Origin: Streptomyces clavifer | GTDB taxonomy: Bacteria; Actinomycetota; Actinomycetes; Streptomycetales; Streptomycetaceae | Length of the DNA: 64,000 nt | Direction: 5' to 3' | Assembly: GCA_014651175.1 (NCBI GenBank) | Contig: BMWJ01000001.1 | Span: 248,001-312,000, forward strand | Part shown: positions 33,453 through 41,977 of the stretch, one piece after another | How the letters are laid out: each line of letters opens with the position of its first letter | Numbering within the stretch: position 1 is the stretch's first letter | The notes under the pieces: model-generated | What the model was told of the DNA's origin: nothing | Seen by the model: only the letters and a program-made list of their open reading frames with translations | Database searches by the model: none | Program-made: the position numbers and the translations under genes

Positions 33453-35024
33453 ATGGATATGCATACAGTCGTGGTGGGGACGTCCGGTACCACCGCCGAG
33501 GACGTCATCGCCGTGGCCCGCGGGGGCGCCCGGGTCGAGCTCTCCGCAGCCGCCGTCGAAGCCCTTGCCGCCGCTCGCGAGATCGTCGACGCCCTCGCAG
33601 CCGAGCCCGAGCCGGTCTACGGCGTCTCCACCGGCTTCGGCGCCCTCGCCAGCCGGCACATCAGCCCGGATCTCCGCGCGCAGCTGCAGCGCAACATCGT
33701 CCGCTCCCACGCGGCGGGCATGGGCCCCCACGTCGAGCGCGAGGTCGTGCGGGCGCTGATGTTCCTGCGGCTGAAGACCCTCGCCTCCGGCCACACCGGC
33801 GTGCGCCCCGAGGTCGCCCGGACCATGGCCGACGTGCTCAACGCGGGCATCACCCCCGTGGTCCACGAATTCGGCTCGCTCGGCTGCTCCGGCGACCTCG
33901 CCCCGCTGTCGCACTGCGCCCTGACCCTCATGGGTGAGGGCGACGCGGAGGGGCCCGACGGCGTCGTACGCCCCGCCGGCGAGCTCCTCGCCGCGCACGG
34001 CATCACGCCCGTGGAACTGCGCGAGAAGGAGGGCCTCGCCCTCCTCAACGGCACGGACGGCATGCTCGGCATGCTCGTGATGGCCGTCGCGGACCTCGAG
34101 AACCTCTACACAGGTGCCGACATCACCGCCGCGCTCTCCCTGGAGGGCCTCCTCGGCACGGACAGGGTCCTCGCCCCGGAGCTCCACGCCATCCGGCCCC
34201 ACCCCGGCCAGGGCGCCTCCGCCGACAACATGCTGCGCGTCCTCGCCGGATCCGGCCTCACGGGCCACCACCAGGACGACGCTCCCCGGGTCCAGGACGC
34301 CTACTCCGTACGCTGCGCGCCCCAGGTCAACGGCGCCGGGCGGGACACCCTCGCACACGGGCGGCTCGTCGCCGACCGGGAGCTGGCCTCCGCCATCGAC
34401 AACCCCGTCGTGCTGCGAGGGGGCGCCTCCGGTGCCGGGGGAGGACGCGTGGAGTCCAACGGCAACTTCCACGGCGCGCCCGTCGCCTACGTGCTCGACT
34501 TCCTGGCGATCGTCGCCGCCGACCTCGGCTCGATCACCGAGCGCCGCACCGACCGGCTCCTGGACAAGAACCGGTCGCACGGCCTGCCGCCGTTCCTCGC
34601 CGACGACGCCGGGGTCGACTCCGGGCTGATGATCGCGCAGTACACGCAGGCCGCCCTGGTCAGCGAGATGAAGAGGCTCGCCGTCCCGGCCTCCGTCGAC
34701 TCGATCCCGTCCTCCGCCATGCAGGAGGACCACGTCTCCATGGGCTGGTCCGCCGCGCGCAAGCTGCGGACCGCCGTCGACTGCCTCGCGCGGATCGTGG
34801 CCGTCGAACTGTACGCGGCCGCCCGCGCCGTCGAACTGCGCGTCGCCGAGGGCATGTCCCCCGCGCCCGCCTCGCTCGCCGTCATCGAGGCGCTCCGGGC
34901 CGCCGGTGTCCAGGGGCCGGGACCCGACCGCTTCCTGTCGCCCGATCTCGCCGCCGCGGACGCCTTCGTGCGGGAGGGGAAGCTCGTCGCCGCCGCGGAG
35001 AGCGTGACCGGGCCCCTGGCCTGA
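33453..35024 (+). CDS. hutH: histidine ammonia-lyase
   Basis: 523 residues of the MIO-dependent aromatic ammonia-lyase family. It removes ammonia from L-histidine to give urocanate, the first step of histidine use. The MIO cofactor forms from the Ala/Ser-Gly of GCSGDLAPLSH, which is intact. YGVSTGFGALASR, QDAYSVRCAPQV and PSSAMQEDHVSMGWSAARK are also present. The ATG at 33453 lies 7 nt after a TAGGCT -10-like box (33440-33445), so the transcript may be leaderless. An insertion-like segment RGGASGAGGG at about residues 322-332 coincides with a GC-rich repeat. No other hut gene is adjacent. Confidence 0.95.
   Translation: MDMHTVVVGTSGTTAEDVIAVARGGARVELSAAAVEALAAAREIVDALAAEPEPVYGVSTGFGALASRHISPDLRAQLQRNIVRSHAAGMGPHVEREVVRALMFLRLKTLASGHTGVRPEVARTMADVLNAGITPVVHEFGSLGCSGDLAPLSHCALTLMGEGDAEGPDGVVRPAGELLAAHGITPVELREKEGLALLNGTDGMLGMLVMAVADLENLYTGADITAALSLEGLLGTDRVLAPELHAIRPHPGQGASADNMLRVLAGSGLTGHHQDDAPRVQDAYSVRCAPQVNGAGRDTLAHGRLVADRELASAIDNPVVLRGGASGAGGGRVESNGNFHGAPVAYVLDFLAIVAADLGSITERRTDRLLDKNRSHGLPPFLADDAGVDSGLMIAQYTQAALVSEMKRLAVPASVDSIPSSAMQEDHVSMGWSAARKLRTAVDCLARIVAVELYAAARAVELRVAEGMSPAPASLAVIEALRAAGVQGPGPDRFLSPDLAAADAFVREGKLVAAAESVTGPLA
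34419..34444. repeat. short GC-rich repeat inside hutH
   Basis: Reads GGGGGCGCCTCC, a 6-nt middle, then GGGGGAGG. The ends match those of the element at 9711-9757, with the stem deleted. It codes in frame for an extra Gly/Ala/Ser loop not expected in the family. Confidence 0.45.
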
Positions 35025-35040
35025 CCCGCGGGGCCGGTAA

Positions 35041-35080
35041 GGGAGGAGGGCCGCCGCACGGGTGCGACGGCCCTCCTCCC
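35041..35080. terminator. bidirectional terminator after hutH
   Basis: Stem GGGAGGAGGGCCG / CGGCCCTCCTCCC closing an inner CGCAC / TGCG stem, 17 nt after the hutH stop. It faces the converging surface-protein gene. Confidence 0.85.
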
Positions 35081-35092
35081 TTGTGTGTGGTG

Positions 35093-35413
35093 TCAGAAAC
35101 CGGTGCTCAGCGTGCCGCCCCGGCGTACCGAATGGGCGACGAATCCCGCGCCGATGCACAGGAAGGCCGTACCGCCGATCAGATACGGGGTGGTGTCCAC
35201 CCCGGCACCCGTGTCGGCGAGCACCTCCTGTGTGCCGGTGTCCCCGGCGGAACCGGTCTGCCTGACCGGCGCCGAGGAGCCGGCGGCCGAGCCGGTGGAA
35301 CCGCCCTGCGGCTCTGATCCGTCCGTCGCGTTCGCGGAGGGGACGAACCAGAGAGCACAGAGCAGGGTGCCTGCCGCTGTGGAGGTCAGCAGCGTGCGAC
35401 GAGCGATGGACAC
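35093..35413 (-). CDS. sortase-E-type (LAxTG) small surface protein
   Basis: 106 residues. A signal peptide (RRTLLTSTAAGTLLCALWF, cleavage near SANA-T) precedes a low-complexity Ser/Gly/Ala stalk. A C-terminal sorting signal follows: LADTG, a hydrophobic helix (TTPYLIGGTAFLCIGAGFVA) and a basic tail HSVRRGG. LAxTG is the motif recognised by class E sortases in Streptomyces, so the protein is probably linked to peptidoglycan. The mature part is only ~60 residues with no catalytic motif. It starts with GTG after AAGGGG and is divergent from the acidic protein at 35522. Function is unknown. Confidence 0.82.
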   Translation of the reverse strand: MSIARRTLLTSTAAGTLLCALWFVPSANATDGSEPQGGSTGSAAGSSAPVRQTGSAGDTGTQEVLADTGAGVDTTPYLIGGTAFLCIGAGFVAHSVRRGGTLSTGF

Positions 35414-35521
35414 AGAATCGATCCCCTTGCGACAGCCATCAGTTAGCCCCGTGCGCCGATGCTAAGCAAAGCAGCGGGTCGGAGGAAACCCGCAGGTCCC
35501 GGGAGCCTTACGCTCCGGCGT

Positions 35522-35923
35522 ATGAGCACTTCAGAGACAACGGCATTTGTTCGGCTTCGCGTGGAGATGGTCCTGCAGATCACCGATCCCGACGCGCTGA
35601 CCGGCACGGCGCTCGAGAGCATCGCCGCCGATTTCACGGCCTCGGGCCCCGCGGCCGACGAGTCGGCCGAGGAGCGTACGCATGCCGAGGAGACGGTCAG
35701 GGAAGACGGTGCGGAGGCCCTCGCGTCACTGATCGACCCCTTCGACCTGGTGGCCCAGGTGCCCGGGGTCGAGCTGGCCCAGGCCTCCTGGAGCAGCGAG
35801 ACGATCGACTACGACCCGGACGCCGAGGACTGGACGGCCGGGGAGGACGGCGACGAGGCGTACTACGGGATCGAGGACAATGAGACGGGTGACGAAGAGG
35901 GCGGCGGCGCGACGGTCCGCTGA
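35522..35923 (+). CDS. small acidic conserved protein
   Basis: 133 residues, very acidic (a C-terminal run of Asp/Glu interspersed with Gly/Thr). No signal peptide or membrane helix; probably cytosolic. The first 100 residues (SETTAFVRLRVEMVLQITDPD, ALASLIDPFDLVAQVPGVEL) look like a compact conserved domain of unknown function seen in Streptomyces. The ATG at 35522 follows a TTACGCT box by 7 nt with no Shine-Dalgarno, so the message may be leaderless. It is divergent from the sortase substrate. No function is assigned. Confidence 0.75.
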   Translation: MSTSETTAFVRLRVEMVLQITDPDALTGTALESIAADFTASGPAADESAEERTHAEETVREDGAEALASLIDPFDLVAQVPGVELAQASWSSETIDYDPDAEDWTAGEDGDEAYYGIEDNETGDEEGGGATVR

Positions 35924-36117
35924 CACCGCCCGGCAGGTGTACCGGCCCGCGGGAACCGCCGCGGCCATGGATGCGTCGATGAGTGGTGTTCCCCACATCT
36001 TCGGCGGATGTGGAACGGAAGACCCGTAGAGGGTGTTCTTGGAACATTGACGGGGGATCGCCGTCCGGCGACCCCGTCCGGGGATTTGGGGATACGGCAA
36101 CGATGGAGAAGCGTGTG

Positions 36118-37371
36118 ATGACGGACAGCAAGCGGCGCAGGGGTCTCGTGGCCGCGTCCGCACTGCTCGGCGGCGTGCTGGTGCTTTCGGCCTGCAGTGA
36201 CGACGGCGGCACGGGGAACACGAGTGCCGGCAGTTCGAAGACGTCGCAGGCACAGGTGGACGAGGCGGCCGCCAAGGACGCCTCCGAGGCGCAGATAACG
36301 ATCGCGCCGAAGAACGGTGCCACCAACGCGAGCATCAACAAGTCCGCCATGGTCACCGTGGCCAAGGGCAAGCTGACCGAGGTCACGATGACCACGTCGG
36401 CCGGGGACCCGGTCGAGGGCACCCTCGCCGCCGACGGCTCCAGCTGGAAGCCCACCGGTCAGCTGGAACGCTCGACCACGTACAAGATCAGCGCCACGGC
36501 GGCCGACTCGAAGAAGCGCGAGGCACACGCCAACAGCTCCTTCACCACCGTCTCGCCCGAGGACAGCTTCATCGGGAACTTCACGCCCGAGGACGGTTCC
36601 ACCGTCGGCGTCGGCATGCCCGTCTCGATCAACTTCAACAAGGCGATCACGAACAAGAAGGCCGTCCAGGACGGCATCACCGTGACGTCGAGCAGCGGCC
36701 AGGAGGTCGTCGGCCACTGGTTCAACGCCCAGCGTCTGGACCTGCGCCCCGATGACTACTGGCAGGGCGGTTCCACCGTCACGCTGAAGCTGGCGCTGGA
36801 CGGTGTCGAGGGCGCCGACGGCGTCGTGGGCGTGCAGCAGAAGACGGTCACCTTCAAGGTCGGCCGCAACCAGGTCTCCACCGTGGACGCCAAGGCGCAC
36901 ACCATGACCGTCACCCAGGACGGCAAGACCATCAAGACCATCCCGATCTCGGCCGGTTCGTCGGACAACCCGACGTACAACGGCAAGATGGTGATCTCCG
37001 AGAAGTTCAAGGAGACCCGGATGGACGGCGCCACGGTCGGCTTCACGGACGACGACGGCAAGGGCGAGTACGACATCAAGGACGTGCCGCACGCCATGCG
37101 CCTGTCCACGTCGGGCACCTTCATCCACGGCAACTACTGGGGCGCCAAGTCGATCTTCGGCAGCGCCAACACCAGCCACGGCTGCGTCGGCCTGTCCGAC
37201 ACGAAGGGCGCCGACGACCCCGGTACGGCCGGTGCCTGGTTCTACAACAACTCGATGATCGGCGACGTGGTCATCGTCAAGAACTCCCCGGACAAGACCA
37301 TCTCCCCGGACAACGGCCTCAACGGCTGGAACATGAGCTGGTCGGAGTGGACGGCCGGTTCCGAGGCCTGA
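36118..37371 (+). CDS. L,D-transpeptidase lipoprotein
   Basis: 417 residues. A lipobox signal peptide (ALLGGVLVLSAC) places it on the outer membrane face. Two Ig-like beta domains (ITIAPKNGATNASINKSAMV; EDSFIGNFTPEDGSTVGVG) precede a YkuD catalytic domain with HGNYWG and SHGCVGL; the catalytic Cys lies in the latter. It forms 3-3 peptidoglycan cross-links or exchanges D-amino acids. A similar Ldt lipoprotein lies near hutH in S. coelicolor. ATG 36118 is chosen because GGAGAAG lies 7 nt upstream; in-frame starts at 36115 (GTG) and 36103 are possible. It ends at a strong terminator. Confidence 0.92.
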   Translation: MTDSKRRRGLVAASALLGGVLVLSACSDDGGTGNTSAGSSKTSQAQVDEAAAKDASEAQITIAPKNGATNASINKSAMVTVAKGKLTEVTMTTSAGDPVEGTLAADGSSWKPTGQLERSTTYKISATAADSKKREAHANSSFTTVSPEDSFIGNFTPEDGSTVGVGMPVSINFNKAITNKKAVQDGITVTSSSGQEVVGHWFNAQRLDLRPDDYWQGGSTVTLKLALDGVEGADGVVGVQQKTVTFKVGRNQVSTVDAKAHTMTVTQDGKTIKTIPISAGSSDNPTYNGKMVISEKFKETRMDGATVGFTDDDGKGEYDIKDVPHAMRLSTSGTFIHGNYWGAKSIFGSANTSHGCVGLSDTKGADDPGTAGAWFYNNSMIGDVVIVKNSPDKTISPDNGLNGWNMSWSEWTAGSEA

Positions 37372-37398
37372 TCGCGCAACCGAGCCCCATCCCCCGCT

Positions 37399-37442
37399 CC
37401 GAAGGCGGCGGCACCCGGTCCACCGGGTGCCGCCGCCTTCGG
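37399..37442 (+). terminator. strong perfect-hairpin terminator
   Basis: 20-bp perfect arms (37399-37418, 37423-37442) with a TCCA loop, directly after the transpeptidase gene. Confidence 0.92.
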
Positions 37443-37462
37443 CGTATGCGGGCCCGCAGGGT

Positions 37463-37480
37463 TCTCATCCGGCTCTCATC
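37463..37480 (+). promoter_or_regulatory. 11-bp-spaced direct repeat TCTCATC-N4-TCTCATC upstream of an ABC exporter
   Basis: TCTCATC occurs at 37463-37469 and again at 37474-37480, exactly one helical turn apart. A third partial CCTCATC lies at 37493-37499. This is the arrangement bound by OmpR-family response regulators. It lies 44 nt upstream of the permease start. Confidence 0.45.
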
Positions 37481-37523
37481 GCAGACTTAACTCCTCATCA
37501 CGCCCGCTCCATACCTTCGCGCC

Positions 37524-38987
37524 ATGTTCTTCACCTACCTCCGGCGCGAGCTGCGCCGCCGCAGAAAGGCGGCGCTCGTCGTCGCCTCGGGGCTCGCCCT
37601 CGGCATCGCGCTGGTCATCATCGTCAGCTCGGTCTCCTCGGGCATGGGCAAGGCCCAGGACAAGGTCCTGGAATCGCTGTACGGCCTGGGCACGGACATG
37701 ACCGTGACCAAGGCCGCCGCCGCCGCCCAGGGGTCGGGCACCGAACGCCCCCGGTTCGAGTTCGACGCCAAGGACGACGACGAGGCGACCCAGAGCACCG
37801 ACCGGGTCATGGTCCAGGGCTTCCAGACGCTGGCCTCCGCCACCGTCACCGAGGTCGGCAGGCAGGACGGCGTCGCGGACGCCGTCGGCGGGCTCAGCCT
37901 GACCGTCATGAAGGTCGACGGCCAGTTCCAGCGCGGCGAGTTCAAGCAGGACGAGAGCGCGGGCCGGAGCGGCCCCGGCGGCGGGGGCGGCCAGCCGCAG
38001 GGCGAGGTGCAGGGCGGTGGCGCCTCCTTCGACGTCAACTCCTTCACCGTGTACGGCACCGACGTCACCCGGCAGGACCTCGGTCCGCTGACCTCCTCCA
38101 CCCTTACCGAGGGCCGTACGTTCAAGGCCGCCGAGACCGACGCGAAGGTCGCGGTCGTCGACGCCGCGTACGCCGAGGAGAAGGAACTCGCGGTCGGCAA
38201 GACCGTCACGATCTCCGGCACCACGTACACGATCGTCGGCATCTCGACGGCCGACAGCGGCGACGCCGCCGCCAACGTCTACATCCCGCTGAAGCAGGCG
38301 CAGACCGTCGCCGACGCCAAGGACAAGGTCACCACGGTCTACGTCAAGGCCGCGGACTCGCAGCAGATCGACGCCGTCAAGGCCGCCATCCAGAAGAACA
38401 TCTCCGGCACGACGGTCACCACCTCCGCCGACCTCGCCGACACGGTCTCCGGCTCCCTGTCCACCGCCTCCGACCTGGCCTCCAGCGTCGGCAAGTGGCT
38501 CTCCATCGCCGTACTGATCGCGGCCTTCCTCGTCGCGGGGCTGCTCACCTCGTCGGCGGTCAGCCGCCGCGTACGGGAGTTCGGCACCCTCAAGGCGCTC
38601 GGCTGGAAGAGCGGCCGCGTCACCCGCCAGGTCATCGGTGAAGCCCTCGTCAACGGCCTCATGGGCGGTGTCCTCGGCATCGCCGTCGGTCTCGCCGGCG
38701 CGTACGCCGTCACCGCAGTCAGCCCCACCCTCACCGCCCAGCTCGGCTCCTCGGGCGGCGGCGGAGGAGGCGGCATGGGCGGGGGCGGTGGCCCGATGGG
38801 CGGCGGCGGCCCCGGCCGCCAGACCGCGGCCAGGACCCTCGACATCGCACTGACCGCCCCGGTCTCCCTCACCACGATCCTGACCGCCGTCGCCCTGGCC
38901 GTGGCCGGCGGGCTCGTCGCGGGCGCCTTCGGCGGCTGGCGGGCCTCCCGGCTTCGCCCGGCCGACGCCCTGCGCCGCGTCGAGTAG
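37524..38987 (+). CDS. ABC transporter permease (FtsX/MacB type)
   Basis: 487 residues. An N-terminal transmembrane helix (ALVVASGLALGIALVIIVSS) is followed by a large extracytoplasmic domain (about 50-310). A C-terminal FtsX-like region of three helices follows, including LLTSSAVSRRVREFGTLKALGW and LMGGVLGIAVGLAGAYAVTA. Two poly-Gly stretches, one in the extracytoplasmic domain (near residue 155) and one between the last helices (near 410-430), are unusual. With the ATPase gene downstream it forms a MacB/LolCDE-like exporter of lipoproteins, peptides or antibiotics. A TCTCATC direct repeat upstream suggests response-regulator control. Confidence 0.9.
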   Translation: MFFTYLRRELRRRRKAALVVASGLALGIALVIIVSSVSSGMGKAQDKVLESLYGLGTDMTVTKAAAAAQGSGTERPRFEFDAKDDDEATQSTDRVMVQGFQTLASATVTEVGRQDGVADAVGGLSLTVMKVDGQFQRGEFKQDESAGRSGPGGGGGQPQGEVQGGGASFDVNSFTVYGTDVTRQDLGPLTSSTLTEGRTFKAAETDAKVAVVDAAYAEEKELAVGKTVTISGTTYTIVGISTADSGDAAANVYIPLKQAQTVADAKDKVTTVYVKAADSQQIDAVKAAIQKNISGTTVTTSADLADTVSGSLSTASDLASSVGKWLSIAVLIAAFLVAGLLTSSAVSRRVREFGTLKALGWKSGRVTRQVIGEALVNGLMGGVLGIAVGLAGAYAVTAVSPTLTAQLGSSGGGGGGGMGGGGGPMGGGGPGRQTAARTLDIALTAPVSLTTILTAVALAVAGGLVAGAFGGWRASRLRPADALRRVE

Positions 38988-39104
38988 CTCCGCCCGGGGC
39001 GCGCACCCCGGACCCCTTAGTCCCGGGTGCGCCCCGGACACCGCCGGCCCGCGTCGGGACGCCGCCCGGCCCCTCCCCTCCGTACGTACAGCAGGAGTCC
39101 ACAC

Positions 39105-39788
39105 GTGTACCAGCTCAGTGGCGTCACCAAGCGCTACATGCGCGGCAAGACCGCCGTCGACGCCCTCGCCGGTGTCGACCTGACCATCGAGGACGGCGGC
39201 AGGCTCGTCATCCAGGGTCCGACCGGCGGCGGCAAGTCCACCCTCCTCCAGATGCTCGGCGGGCTCGACCGGCCGACCGCGGGCACGATCGAGCTCGACG
39301 GTGTCGATCTGGCGAAGCTGCCCGAGTCCCGGCTCACCAAGGTCCGGGCCGAGTCCATCGGCTTCGTCTTCCAGAGCTTCAACCTGATCCCCACGCTCAC
39401 CGCCCAGGAGAACGTCGAGACCGCGCTCGTCCCCCTCGGGCTCGGCGCGAAGGCCCGCCGGGAGCGGGCCGCGGAGGCCCTCGAATCCGTCGGTCTCGGC
39501 GACCGCCCCACGCACCTGCCGAGCGAGATGTCCGGCGGGCAGCAGCAACGCGTCGCGATCGCCCGGGCACTGGTGAAGCGGCCGAAGGTGCTGCTCGCCG
39601 ACGAACCCACCGGCAACCTGGACGAGTCCATGCGTGACGAGATCATGGACCTGCTCGACGGGCTGTGGAAGGAGCACGGGCTGACCTTCGTGATGGTCAC
39701 CCACGACAGCTCCATCGCCCGCAAGGCACCGCGGGTGGCCACCATCCGCAAGGGCCGGGTCACGGTGACGGAGAACGCGGCGGCCTGA
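39105..39788 (+). CDS. ABC transporter ATP-binding protein (MacB/LolD type)
   Basis: 227 residues with all ABC motifs: Walker A GPTGGGKS, Q-loop VFQSFNLIPTLTAQEN, signature MSGGQQQR, Walker B VLLADEPTGNLD and switch His VTHDSS. It powers the FtsX-type permease encoded 118 nt upstream. The GTG at 39105 has CAGGAG 8 nt upstream and sits at the normal N-terminus. The gap between the two genes is GC-rich with a possible internal hairpin. The substrate of the exporter is unknown. Confidence 0.93.
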   Translation: MYQLSGVTKRYMRGKTAVDALAGVDLTIEDGGRLVIQGPTGGGKSTLLQMLGGLDRPTAGTIELDGVDLAKLPESRLTKVRAESIGFVFQSFNLIPTLTAQENVETALVPLGLGAKARRERAAEALESVGLGDRPTHLPSEMSGGQQQRVAIARALVKRPKVLLADEPTGNLDESMRDEIMDLLDGLWKEHGLTFVMVTHDSSIARKAPRVATIRKGRVTVTENAAA

Positions 39789-39813
39789 ACACGCCCCGCG
39801 CCCCGAGCACGCT

Positions 39814-39843
39814 CCGAGGCCCGCCCCCAGGGGCGGGCCTCGG
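39814..39843 (+). terminator. terminator hairpin after the ABC exporter operon
   Basis: 14-bp arms CCGAGGCCCGCCCC / GGGGCGGGCCTCGG with a 2-nt loop, 26 nt after the ATPase stop codon. Confidence 0.85.
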
Positions 39844-39958
39844 GTGTTCCGGGGGTGAGGGGTGCAGTGCGCTCCACCACGGGTCCGGGGGTGTGCACCC
39901 TCGCGGGGGCCGGGGGAGGACGGAAGACTCGGAGACCTCACCCACCATGGAGGAACCC

Positions 39959-40126
39959 GTGAAGGCCCTGCTCCGCACCTCTCTCTGCGTCGCCCTCGTC
40001 GCGAACGTCTTCCTCAACCTCACCGAGGACGGCGGACTGCGGCTCGCCTTCAGCATCTGCGCGGGCGTGGTCGTCCTCGGCTCCGGCGCCGGACTCTGGA
40101 TGCTGCGCGGTCCGCGTGAGTCCTGA
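39959..40126 (+). CDS. 55-residue two-helix membrane protein
   Basis: The GTG at 39959 is favoured because GGAGG lies 5 nt upstream; an in-frame ATG at 39947 overlaps that sequence. The product has two hydrophobic helices (SLCVALVANVFLN and LAFSICAGVVVLGSGAGLWML) separated by a TEDGGLR turn, and a short basic end. No known domain. Such micro-membrane proteins are common but poorly studied in Streptomyces. It is a single-gene unit after a terminator, before the glutamate dehydrogenase promoter region (about 265 bp). Function is unknown. Confidence 0.65.
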   Translation: MKALLRTSLCVALVANVFLNLTEDGGLRLAFSICAGVVVLGSGAGLWMLRGPRES

Positions 40127-40364
40127 GCGCCGGTACTCTCACACCCGAGCCCGTCCGGCTGTGAGTTCCGCCGCACCGGAGGCCCCGCGCGCGGGGTGAC
40201 CCGCGACCGGCATGTGGATGCCGACGAAGATCTTCGGTGGGTACTGGGACAATCGGCCGGTGCAGAGGTTCCGTACGTTCCCGGGAGCAGCGTCGCTTCC
40301 GTGGGGCTCTCCTCCGGGAGGGGGACTCGCGGCGCCCCAGGGACGGGAGCGCCGACGCGCATGA

Positions 40365-41771
<1,407 letters not shown>

Positions 41772-41792
41772 GCCGCGGCCCCACGCGGTGAC

Positions 41793-41821
41793 GGCCCGGG
41801 GCGCGGCGCGCGCCCCGGGCC
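41793..41821 (+). terminator. terminator hairpin after gdhA
   Basis: GGCCCGGGGCGCG / CGCGCCCCGGGCC (41793-41805, 41809-41821) with a 3-nt loop, 21 nt after the gdhA stop. Confidence 0.85.
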
Positions 41822-41977
41822 CCCTGCCCGCGTCCGCGCACACGGACGAGCAGGCCGGGCGGGTGTCCGACACGACCCCGGCCCCCGGCCGCATGGCCGA
41901 GCGGCACCCGTCACGGGTGCACCGGCCCCGCCGGGGCCACGGTTCCGCAAGGAGAGCGCATCCGCGGGGAGGCGCTC

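Noticed and set aside
40302-40345. GC-rich hairpin before gdhA as a fifth repeat copy
   Set aside because: It shares only short G/C runs with the four elements and lacks the common CCTGCTC and GGGGGAGGG order.
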